Of a DNA stretch of 5,158 nucleotides, positions 1 through 5,158 are shown one piece after another (within the stretch, counting starts at the first letter, position 1; every line of letters starts with the position of its first letter). The position numbers were made by a program, and so were the translations under genes. Below the pieces are notes generated by a model. It made no database searches and was not told the DNA's origin. It saw nothing but the letters and a program-made list of their open reading frames with translations. The DNA is from Gammaproteobacteria bacterium. Lineage in GTDB: Bacteria; Pseudomonadota; Gammaproteobacteria; JABABF01. The stretch is from contig JABABF010000068.1 in the NCBI GenBank assembly GCA_014238345.1, positions 1-5,158 on the forward strand. The letters run 5' to 3'.

Positions 1-26
1 CACACCACAACCACACCACCACACCG
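1..26. repeat. C/A-only low-complexity repeat at the left edge
   Basis: The first 25 bases are only C and A, built from irregular CACC/ACAC units and followed by a G at 26. Paired Cs fall at 5-6, 11-12, 16-17, 19-20 and 24-25, so the minus strand carries five closely spaced GG pairs. A similar tract lies near the right edge in the same orientation. No function can be assigned. It may be a simple repeat at which an assembly stopped. Confidence 0.5.
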
Positions 27-79
27 TGCCGCAATCAAAACCCGCAACTAAGCATCCATATTAAAGGACATTGCCCGCC

Positions 80-211
80 ATGTCAAGCCCAGCCCTACAT
101 CCACTCGACGCAGCTAACACAGTAGACAAACATGACCAGTTCAGATCACTACCCCAGCGTATGATCATGATGGAGCACGTCCCCAAGTTGGAGTTCATTG
201 TGCTAATCTAG
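80..211 (+). CDS. Possible 43-residue small ORF, unrecognised
   Basis: An ATG at 80 opens a 43-codon frame that closes at TAG 209-211. A purine-rich AAAGGA at 63-68 lies 11 bases upstream, a slightly long Shine-Dalgarno spacing. The predicted peptide has no membrane segment, no Cys pair and no motif I know. Its last third is hydrophobic and Met-rich (RMIMMEH, then LEFIVLI). An ORF of this size arises readily by chance, and the codon choice does not argue strongly for coding. It could be a leader peptide, a decayed gene remnant or noise; noise is the most likely. Confidence 0.12.
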   Translation: MSSPALHPLDAANTVDKHDQFRSLPQRMIMMEHVPKLEFIVLI

Positions 212-359
212 GCGTTGAATGACTTCCAATCATCACCTGATCAGAGTGCTGGCGGCGGATAGGCGTAGCACTGTGACAGAATGGTGTCAGATGAGCTGGC
301 ATCGCACTGCAAGCATTCATCGACTGTACCGAGCAGGAAGCGAGGTGCCCAGGCAATCC

Positions 360-366
360 AAGGAGG
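360..366 (+). promoter_or_regulatory. Strong Shine-Dalgarno sequence for comM
   Basis: AAGGAGG lies seven bases before the ATG at 374. This is the best ribosome binding site in the window and fixes the comM start over the in-frame ATG at 281. Confidence 0.85.
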
Positions 367-373
367 GAGCGCC

Positions 374-1891
374 ATGCCACTGGCAATTGTCTACTCTCGC
401 GCCGGACAGGGGATCAGTGCGCCACTAGTCACCGTCGAAGTCCATCTTTCCAACGGTCTGCCCAGTCTATCAATTGTCGGTCTACCTGCCACTGCAGTGC
501 GGGAGAGCCGGGAACGAGTGCGCAGCGCCATCCTCAACGCGCATTTTGATTTCCCTGTGCGCCGCATCACCATCAACTTGGCTCCGGCCGACCTACCCAA
601 AGAAGGGGGTCGCTTCGATCTAGCCATTGCCATAGGTATCCTAGCCGCCTCGGGGCAAGTGCCGACCACTGGCTTGGGTACTTGGGAGTTACTTGGCGAG
701 CTCGCCCTATCCGGCGCGTTGCGATCCGTGCCAGGCACACTGCCAGCGGCGCTGCGCTGTGGCCATGCTGAGCGCCAGCTGATCGTTCCCAGCGGCAACG
801 ACACCGAGGCTGCGCTGGCCGATCAGACTGCAGTATTCGCCGCCACCGACTTGGCAGCGGTCTGCCGCCACCTCCACGGCACCCAAACTTTGCCCAGAGC
901 CACACCGCCAGTGCTGCCACAGACAGCGTCAGAGGGATTGCCTGATCTCGTCGATGTGCGCGGTCAGGCACAGGCGCGGCGAGCGCTGGAAATCGCCGCC
1001 AGCGGGGGGCATAACCTGTTGTTGGTAGGACCCCCGGGTACCGGCAAGACCATGCTCGCAACGCGTATGCCCAGTCTGTTGCCAGCGCTGAGCCGGGAGC
1101 AGGCCTTGGAGGTAGCAGCGCTACGCTCGGTGGCTGGCGAGCCCATGGATCCATCGCGCTGGTATCAACCACCATTCCGCACTCCGCATCACACAGCATC
1201 AGCGGTAGCGTTGATCGGCGGCGGCTCGTCGCCGCGCCCTGGCGAGGTATCGCTGTCACATCGCGGCGTATTATTCCTGGATGAATTGCCAGAGTTCCCG
1301 CGGCGCGCACTGGAGGTGTTGCGCGAGCCATTAGAATCAGGCACTGTCAGCATCGTACGCGCCAAACAGCGTTGCAGCTTCCCAGCTCGATTTCAACTGG
1401 TAGCGGCGATGAACCCCTGCCCCTGCGGATACAGCGGCGATGCCGAACGCAGCTGTCGCTGTGCGAGCGCTCAGCTACAACGCTACCAGCAACGTATATC
1501 GGGGCCATTACTGGATCGCATCGACCTGCAAGTAGCCGTACCACGTATCTCCCCAGAGCGCATGATCGGAAGCGAGGGGCGCGGCGAAGCCAGTTCGGCT
1601 GTGGCGGCACGAGTGGCCGCCGCACGCAGTCACCAGCTCGTGCGCGGCACCACCAACGCTGAGCTATCCCCAACAGCACTCGAACAGTACTGCTCATTGG
1701 GCAACGCGGAGCAACATTGCCTGAGGCGTGCTGCAGAGCGCCTCAGACTGTCTTCGCGCGCCTGCCATCGCGTGTTGCGCGTGGCTCGCAGCATCGCCGA
1801 TCTGGCCAACGATGATCGGGTGCGCAAACACCATCTGCAGGAAGCTCTGAGCTACCGCATGGATATAGCAGAGCACAGTTCCCCCATATAA
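374..1891 (+). CDS. comM: ComM/YifB-family AAA+ ATPase (Mg-chelatase-like branch-migration helicase)
   Basis: The 505-residue product matches the usual length of ComM/YifB (about 500 residues). In this family ComM forms a hexameric helicase that drives branch migration of incoming single-stranded DNA during natural transformation; it acts in the cytoplasm. The N-terminal ChlI-like, Lon-S5-fold domain (about residues 1-165) carries GLPSLSIVGLPATAVRESRERV (read in two halves, residues 28-37 and 38-49) and INLAPADLPKEGGRFDLAIA (67-86). The AAA+ core has Walker A GPPGTGKT (219-226), Walker B VLFLDE (299-304), a sensor-1 Asn in AAMNPCPCG (344-352), a probable arginine finger in DRIDLQV (381-387) and a sensor-2 region near SSRACHRVLRVARSIADL (460-477). 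Cysteines at 349, 351, 361 and 363 form the family's Cys cluster. All catalytic motifs are intact. The ATG at 374 is chosen for its Shine-Dalgarno sequence and because MPLAIVYSRA is a typical family N terminus. No other competence gene is present here, so whether the organism is transformable cannot be judged. Confidence 0.95.
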   Translation: MPLAIVYSRAGQGISAPLVTVEVHLSNGLPSLSIVGLPATAVRESRERVRSAILNAHFDFPVRRITINLAPADLPKEGGRFDLAIAIGILAASGQVPTTGLGTWELLGELALSGALRSVPGTLPAALRCGHAERQLIVPSGNDTEAALADQTAVFAATDLAAVCRHLHGTQTLPRATPPVLPQTASEGLPDLVDVRGQAQARRALEIAASGGHNLLLVGPPGTGKTMLATRMPSLLPALSREQALEVAALRSVAGEPMDPSRWYQPPFRTPHHTASAVALIGGGSSPRPGEVSLSHRGVLFLDELPEFPRRALEVLREPLESGTVSIVRAKQRCSFPARFQLVAAMNPCPCGYSGDAERSCRCASAQLQRYQQRISGPLLDRIDLQVAVPRISPERMIGSEGRGEASSAVAARVAAARSHQLVRGTTNAELSPTALEQYCSLGNAEQHCLRRAAERLRLSSRACHRVLRVARSIADLANDDRVRKHHLQEALSYRMDIAEHSSPI

Positions 1892-1923
1892 TCACGGCAC
1901 TCATAGTAGCAACAGAGAGCGTG

Positions 1924-2820
1924 ATGGAACGCACGGCGACCCACTGCTCGCAAGAGTATGATCCTTGGAATATCGCGGGCAAAATCTGCCTCGTGACTGG
2001 AGCCACAAACGGCATTGGCCGTGCCGCCGCCTTGGCGCTGGCTCAAGCCGGTGCTGAGGTGGTGGTCGGCGGACGCCAGCCCGAGCGCTGTGCAGCGGTG
2101 CAAGATCAAATCGCCGAACTCACCGGGCGACGACCCGAGGCACTGTGCTGTGATTTCAACTCACTGACTGATGTGCGCCGCGCTGCCCAAGAATATTTGG
2201 ACAGCGGTCGCAGTTTAGATGTATTGCTGAACAATGCTGGTGCTGTTTTCGGCAGTCGACGGTACAGCGCCGACGGCTATGAAGCTAGTATGGCCGTCAA
2301 TCACCTGGCACCCTTCCTACTCAGCTGCATGCTGTGGCCACGGCTCAGAGAATCGGCACCAGCACGCATCGTCGTGGTCGCCTCTGATGCCCATCGCTCT
2401 AGCAAGGCGCTGAACTTCGACGACCTGATGCGCGAACATTCGTTTTATTTTAATATGGAGAGCTACGGTCGCTCCAAACTGTGTAACTTACTGTTCACTA
2501 AGGCCTTGGCAAAACGCATTGAGGGAAGTGGGGTCACGGTCAATGCCATGCACCCGAGTTTGGTCTACACCGGACTCGCCCGCCAAAATCTCATGGGGCG
2601 CATTCTCATGGGACTGCTAAAGCCCTTTGCGCGCACTCCGGCACAGGGGGCTGATACCGCCGTCTGGCTGTGTACTGAACCCGCACTGATACGCGCCAAC
2701 GGCGGCTACTATTTCAATCGCGCCCCACACCAGCCCCGCGCCGATGCCTGTGACGAGGCCATTGCAGAGCAGTTGTGGCAAGCCAGCGAGGTCTTGGTTG
2801 ACCACCGCTGGGATCACTAA
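1924..2820 (+). CDS. Short-chain dehydrogenase/reductase, retinol-dehydrogenase-like (paralogue 1)
   Basis: The 298-residue product is a classical SDR oxidoreductase, cytoplasmic, with no signal peptide or membrane segment. Numbered from the ATG at 1924, it has the cofactor motif TGATNGIG (25-32), an Asp in CCDFNS (about 77), NNAG (103-106), the helix-4 Asn of AVNHLA (126), Ser154, Tyr181 and Lys185 (YGRSK). The Ser-Tyr-Lys-Asn tetrad is therefore complete. Arg in VVGGR after the second strand suggests NADP(H), by analogy with retinol dehydrogenases. The length and the LW..SEVL C-terminal helix fit the RDH11-14/WWOX-like SDR group, but the substrate cannot be read from the sequence. A GTG immediately upstream (1921) is an alternative start; AGAGAG at 1914-1919 sits better for the ATG. 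It begins about 30 bases after comM and probably shares its transcript. Oddities: HPS replaces the usual HPG/SPG before VYTG, and VVVAS replaces VVVSS. Confidence 0.93.
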   Translation: MERTATHCSQEYDPWNIAGKICLVTGATNGIGRAAALALAQAGAEVVVGGRQPERCAAVQDQIAELTGRRPEALCCDFNSLTDVRRAAQEYLDSGRSLDVLLNNAGAVFGSRRYSADGYEASMAVNHLAPFLLSCMLWPRLRESAPARIVVVASDAHRSSKALNFDDLMREHSFYFNMESYGRSKLCNLLFTKALAKRIEGSGVTVNAMHPSLVYTGLARQNLMGRILMGLLKPFARTPAQGADTAVWLCTEPALIRANGGYYFNRAPHQPRADACDEAIAEQLWQASEVLVDHRWDH

Positions 2821-2858
2821 AATGACACCGCGGGCGGGCATTGCTTGGCAGCTGCAGC

Positions 2859-2864
2859 TATAGT
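2859..2864 (+). promoter_or_regulatory. Possible -10 element (TATAGT) just before the second SDR gene
   Basis: TATAGT matches the sigma70 -10 consensus at five of six positions. It is followed by exactly six bases and then the ATG at 2871, so transcription from it would start at or next to the start codon. No good -35 hexamer is visible at 16-18 bases, which weakens the call. It overlaps the end of a perfect ten-base palindrome (AGCTGCAGCT, 2850-2859). Confidence 0.25.
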
Positions 2865-2870
2865 GCGGTG

Positions 2871-3776
2871 ATGGAGCCATCTCCCCACGCTGAAGTAGCG
2901 ACATTTCCGCCATGGGATATCACCGGCAAAGTTTGCCTAGTGACTGGTGCCACCCACGGCATCGGTCGCGCTGCAGCCCTAGCGCTAGCCGTAGCGGGGG
3001 CCGAGGTCGTGGTCGGCGGGCGCAAGGCTGAGCGTTGTGCCGTTGTACAGGATCAAATCGCCGCCCAGACCGGGCATCGACCCGCCGCTTGGTGTTGCGA
3101 TTTCAACTCGCTGGATGCTGTGCGACACGCCGCCCAAGCATATTTGGACAGTGGCCGAGCTCTGCATGTGCTACTGCACAATGCCGGGGAGCTGTTCGCC
3201 CGTCGCCAATACAGCGCTGATGGCTATGAGGCCAATCTAGCCATCAATCACTTGGCACCCTTCCTACTCAACGGCCTGCTGTGGCCACGCCTCAGCGCAT
3301 CGGCCCCCGCCCGCATCGTGGTCGTCTCCTCCGGTGCCCACCGGCTGAGCTGCTCATTAGATTTCGCTGACCTGAGACGAGAGCGCTGGCGCTGGCTCTA
3401 TGTCAATCTTGATCTCTACAGTCGCTCGAAATTGTGTAACCTGCTGTTCACGCGCAGCTTGGCACAACGCGTTGCCGGTAGCGACATCACAGTCAATGCC
3501 ATGTCCCCAGGCGTGGTTTATACAGGCATCCTCGGTCGCAATGTGCTGTCGCGCATGCTAATGGGGCTACTCAAGCCCTTTGCACGCACACCAGCACAGG
3601 GTGCCGACACTGCCGTTTGGCTGTGTACAGCAGCTGACATCACTAAGGCAAACGGTGGCTATTATTGCAACCGCACACCGTGTCAACCACGCGCCAGCGC
3701 ACGCTCGGACACAGTGGCCGCGCAGCTATGGAAAAGTAGCGAAGTCTTGGTCAAACACCGTTGGGATATTGCTTAA
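2871..3776 (+). CDS. Short-chain dehydrogenase/reductase, retinol-dehydrogenase-like (paralogue 2)
   Basis: The 301-residue product is the tandem paralogue of the preceding SDR (about 70% identical) and should have the same fold and cofactor use. It has TGATHGIG (25-32), HNAG (103-106), Asn126 in AINHLA, Ser154 in VVVSS, Tyr183 and Lys187 (YSRSK), so the catalytic tetrad is intact. The first Asn of NNAG is His here, a position that tolerates change in SDRs. It has two extra residues before the catalytic Tyr and a Trp/Arg-rich stretch (ERWRWLYVN, 171-179) where its partner has EHSFYFN. That part of the fold lines the substrate pocket, so the two enzymes may differ in substrate. The frame is open back to a TTG at 2841, but the ATG at 2871 (or GTG 2868) is chosen because it aligns with the start of paralogue 1. 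No Shine-Dalgarno sequence is visible. The gene ends with tandem stops TAA TAG. Its substrate is unknown. Confidence 0.93.
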   Translation: MEPSPHAEVATFPPWDITGKVCLVTGATHGIGRAAALALAVAGAEVVVGGRKAERCAVVQDQIAAQTGHRPAAWCCDFNSLDAVRHAAQAYLDSGRALHVLLHNAGELFARRQYSADGYEANLAINHLAPFLLNGLLWPRLSASAPARIVVVSSGAHRLSCSLDFADLRRERWRWLYVNLDLYSRSKLCNLLFTRSLAQRVAGSDITVNAMSPGVVYTGILGRNVLSRMLMGLLKPFARTPAQGADTAVWLCTAADITKANGGYYCNRTPCQPRASARSDTVAAQLWKSSEVLVKHRWDIA

Positions 3777-3793
3777 TAGCAACGATAAATCAC

Positions 3794-4240
3794 TCAGCGA
3801 GCAGGTAGCGAATCGAGCATATAGTCGACGGCTGCGCGGATTTCCTCATCCGTGCAGTTGGGGCAGGCACCTCGGGCAGGCATCGCATTGAAACCCTCAA
3901 TAGCATGATCGTACAGCGTGTCTTGACCGCGAGCCAAGCGCGCTGTCCAATCCCCCCGTGTCGAAAGGCGCGGCGCTCCACTAACCCCCGCGCCGTGGCA
4001 AGCAGCACAGCTCATCTGGTAGACATCGGCGCCGCTACGAGGGGCTCTGGATACTAACACCCGCTGCGATGCACAGGCATCGCCGTCAACACACAACGCA
4101 CCCACTGGAGCCAAGCGCTCTGCCATACGCTCGCGCTGACTGTCAGAGAGAGCAGCTGACACCACTGGCCATAGCGCAAACAGGCAACAACACAGCGGCA
4201 CATAGATTGCTCTTAGGCGCACAGCGGCAACATAAATCAT
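3794..4240 (-). CDS. Secreted c-type cytochrome of the cytochrome c5 family
   Basis: The 148-residue product is a monohaem electron carrier for the periplasm or outer face of the inner membrane. A signal peptide is visible: basic residues RLR, a hydrophobic stretch AIYVPLCCCLFALWPVV, and a likely cleavage after VSA (about residue 29). The haem site is CAACH (78-82) and the probable axial Met is in NAMPARG (Met120). CPNC (126-129) and the LCVDGDAC pair (Cys50, Cys56) match conserved cysteines of gammaproteobacterial cytochrome c5. DEEIRAAVDYML is the usual C-terminal helix. The start is uncertain. An in-frame ATG at 4264 would add eight residues; a GTG at 4222 would give a more compact signal peptide. 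I chose the ATG at 4240 because a TATAAT lies six bases before it and because 4264 lies upstream of that hexamer. None of these starts has a Shine-Dalgarno sequence. The stop is 17 bases from that of the convergent SDR gene. Three consecutive Cys occur inside the signal peptide. Confidence 0.9.
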   Translation of the reverse strand: MIYVAAVRLRAIYVPLCCCLFALWPVVSAALSDSQRERMAERLAPVGALCVDGDACASQRVLVSRAPRSGADVYQMSCAACHGAGVSGAPRLSTRGDWTARLARGQDTLYDHAIEGFNAMPARGACPNCTDEEIRAAVDYMLDSLPAR

Positions 4241-4246
4241 GGCGAT

Positions 4247-4252
4247 ATTATA
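4247..4252 (-). promoter_or_regulatory. Perfect -10 hexamer (TATAAT) before the cytochrome gene
   Basis: Read on the minus strand, TATAAT is followed by six bases (ATCGCC) and the ATG at 4240. With the usual -10 to start-site distance, transcription would begin at the A of that ATG, giving a leaderless mRNA. A TG directly precedes the hexamer, one base off the extended -10 position. No convincing -35 sequence is seen at 16-18 bases (CGCTTT at 17). If translation starts at 4264 instead, this motif is only part of codons 4-6. Confidence 0.35.
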
Positions 4253-4321
4253 CAGTGTAGTCATCGGAAAAAGCGTACAGAAACTGCGCCAACACTAGCC
4301 ATCAGAGCCCCAAACCCACCG

Positions 4322-4347
4322 CGTGGCACTAAGCAGAAAGCGCCACG
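4322..4347 (-). terminator. Weak hairpin after trmB
   Basis: CGTGGC (4322-4327) pairs with GCCACG (4342-4347) across a 14-base loop. It lies nine bases past the trmB stop and 81 bases before the first possible cytochrome start. No U-rich tract follows on the minus strand, so it is not a classical intrinsic terminator. It could slow polymerase, protect an mRNA end or be chance. Confidence 0.2.
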
Positions 4348-4355
4348 ACACCCTG

Positions 4356-5039
4356 CTATACGCGTTGCCACAGCAATTCGTACACCGTCTCGCTAGCGGC
4401 ATGGGCACGGCGCTCAAAGCGTGTTGCCCGACGCCACGAGGGGCGCGGCGCAAAACCACCATTCGGTGCCAAGTTGACAAAAGCGCCACTCTCCCCCAGT
4501 ATCTGGCACATCTGTTGCGCGTAGTGCAAACAGTCAGTGGCCGCGTGGAAGTGGCCGCCTAGACTGAGCCGATCAGCAACCAAGCGCGGAAAATCTCCGG
4601 CGACTAAGCGGCGCTTGTGGTGACGTTTCTTAGGCCAAGGGTCGGGAAAGAACAGCTGCACAGCATCCAACGTCCCGTGCCCAATGCAGGAACGTAGCAC
4701 CTCGCTGGCATCGGCACGATAAATCCGCAGGTTCCCCACGCGCTCCCGCTCAATACCGAGCAATAGCTTGCCAATCCCTGCAGGATAGATTTCGACACCG
4801 ATGAAATCGCGCTCTGGCATCGCCACCGCCATGGCCAGTAGCGACTCGCCATCGCCAAAGCCGATCTCGAGTACCCGCGGTGCCCAACGGGTAAAAACTG
4901 CATCTAAATCAACAAAGCCTGCCGACACATCTAGTCCCCAGCGCGGCCAGCTGTGCTCCAGTGCGCGGCGCTGAGCTGCCGTTACCCGCCCGCGCGACAC
5001 ATAGGCACACAATGGGTGCGGAAACCGTTTAGAACTCAC
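4356..5039 (-). CDS. trmB: tRNA (guanine-N7-)-methyltransferase TrmB
   Basis: The 227-residue product (Escherichia coli TrmB is about 240) methylates N7 of guanosine 46 in the tRNA variable loop using S-adenosylmethionine; it is cytoplasmic. Visible motifs in order are RGRVTAAQRRALE (16-28), the AdoMet-binding VLEIGFGDGES (56-66), GVEIYPAGIGKLL (81-93), the acidic RADASEVL (108-115), the family signature FFPDPWPKKRHHKRRL (130-145) and the C-terminal TRFERRAH (206-213). In the glycine motif Asp replaces the Met often found (FGDG for FGMG), a variation unlikely to matter. The start is a GTG at 5037-5039 with no strong Shine-Dalgarno sequence; GAAG eight to eleven bases upstream is the only purine run. 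It is co-directional with the cytochrome gene, but the gap of at least 91 bases and a hairpin between them leave co-transcription open. No promoter upstream was convincing. Confidence 0.95.
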   Translation of the reverse strand: MSSKRFPHPLCAYVSRGRVTAAQRRALEHSWPRWGLDVSAGFVDLDAVFTRWAPRVLEIGFGDGESLLAMAVAMPERDFIGVEIYPAGIGKLLLGIERERVGNLRIYRADASEVLRSCIGHGTLDAVQLFFPDPWPKKRHHKRRLVAGDFPRLVADRLSLGGHFHAATDCLHYAQQMCQILGESGAFVNLAPNGGFAPRPSWRRATRFERRAHAASETVYELLWQRV

Positions 5040-5111
5040 GCAATACTTCGGTGCCCAACTACCAGCCTACCCAACATCAGACACTGTCTGCCCAGCAGTG
5101 CCCGCGACAAG

Positions 5112-5137
5112 CGCACCACACCGCACCACACCACACA
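5112..5137. repeat. C/A-rich tandem repeat upstream of trmB
   Basis: The ten-base unit CGCACCACAC occurs twice in tandem (5112-5121 and 5122-5131) and is followed by CACACA. On the minus strand, which is the coding strand of trmB, positions 5116-5132 read GG-TGT-GG-TGC-GG-TGT-GG, four GG pairs with three-base loops. This could form a weak two-layer G-quadruplex. It lies about 75 bases or more upstream of the trmB start. It resembles the tract at positions 1-26. Confidence 0.6.
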
Positions 5138-5158
5138 ATACCGATGGCATCAGCAATA

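Larger units (their letters stand above)
1..373. other. Non-coding stretch upstream of comM
   Basis: No recognisable protein or RNA gene is visible on either strand. The comM frame stays open back to 281, but those 31 extra codons have no family resemblance and no ribosome binding site. A short ORF (80-211) and a small inverted repeat (TGACA at 274-278, TGTCA at 285-289, six-base loop) are the only local structures seen. I searched by eye for a sigma70 -35/-10 pair for comM and found none with acceptable spacing, so the promoter is unplaced. Confidence 0.6.
1921..3776 (+). repeat. Tandem duplication of an SDR gene
   Basis: Two head-to-tail gene copies lie 947 bases apart (start to start). 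Hand alignment from the shared Pro-Trp to the C terminus gives about 198 identical residues of 285 (about 70%). Both copies begin with the same eight bases, GTGATGGA, at 1921 and 2868. The longest conserved blocks include the Rossmann glycine motif region, the YSADGYEA segment and KPFARTPAQGADTAVWLCT. Divergence is concentrated in the 13-residue N-terminal tail, the segment before the catalytic Tyr, and around residues 270-285. The amount of divergence indicates an old duplication, not an assembly artefact. Confidence 0.9.

Noticed and set aside
1..26. Telomere-like repeat (the C/A strand recalls budding-yeast telomere sequence)
   Set aside because: The tract is short and irregular, a similar one occurs at the other edge in the same orientation, and all genes here are bacterial.
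274..289. Inverted repeat TGACA-N6-TGTCA as a regulator operator
   Set aside because: The arms are only five bases and do not extend; the site does not match a CRP or FNR consensus, and no promoter is visible nearby.
281..373. N-terminal extension of ComM from the in-frame ATG at 281
   Set aside because: The 31 added residues do not resemble the family N terminus, and no ribosome site precedes 281. A strong AAGGAGG precedes the ATG at 374, which gives the normal family length.
573..1331. Long minus-strand open frame (252 codons) inside comM
   Set aside because: It lies wholly antisense to a clear comM reading frame with intact motifs. Its translation is Arg/Pro/Ala-rich with no recognisable domain, typical of a shadow frame in G+C-rich DNA.
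2841..2870. Upstream TTG start (2841) for the second SDR gene
   Set aside because: The added residues have no counterpart in the paralogue, whose start region GTGATGGA aligns exactly with 2868-2875.
4159..4192. Lipoprotein signal in the cytochrome because of the three consecutive Cys
   Set aside because: The residues before these Cys (VPL, LC, CC) do not form a lipobox, and a normal signal-peptidase site (VSA) lies downstream of the hydrophobic stretch.
4604..4903. Alternative minus-strand frame within trmB
   Set aside because: It overlaps the conserved AdoMet-binding and PDPWPKKRHHKRR regions of TrmB in another frame and shows no family features.

Overview
The window looks like an ordinary chromosomal segment of a gammaproteobacterium. 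The taxonomic hint comes mainly from the cytochrome c5 gene, which has the arrangement familiar from Pseudomonas- and Alteromonas-like bacteria: an N-terminal Cys pair, CXXCH, an axial Met and a CxxC near the C terminus. ComM and TrmB are also of proteobacterial type. G+C is moderately high (about 55-60% by eye). The source cannot be named further from sequence alone.

Layout: positions 1-373 hold no convincing gene. They begin with a C/A-only low-complexity stretch, contain one weak 43-codon ORF, and end with a strong Shine-Dalgarno sequence. Three genes follow on the plus strand: comM (374-1891), then two closely related short-chain dehydrogenase/reductase genes (1924-2820 and 2871-3776). 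Gaps of about 30 and 50 bases suggest one transcription unit. Two genes converge on it from the right on the minus strand: a c5-type cytochrome (3794-4240, possibly from 4264) and trmB (4356-5039). The convergent stops are separated by only 17 bases. Positions 5040-5158 are intergenic and end in another C/A-rich repeat.

How the genes relate: they do not form an obvious pathway. ComM is a hexameric AAA+ branch-migration helicase that helps integrate single-stranded DNA in natural transformation. TrmB makes 7-methylguanosine in tRNA. The cytochrome is a secreted electron carrier. The two SDRs are tandem paralogues (about 70% identical by hand alignment) of the retinol-dehydrogenase-like group, with unknown substrates.

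I found no mobile element, CRISPR array, RNA gene, toxin-antitoxin pair or defence system, and nothing that looks like a new multi-gene system. The points most worth a second look are the diverging SDR tandem pair, two -10-like hexamers placed exactly six bases before ATG codons of genes without a clear ribosome binding site (possible leaderless mRNAs), and the C/A-rich repeats at both ends of the window.
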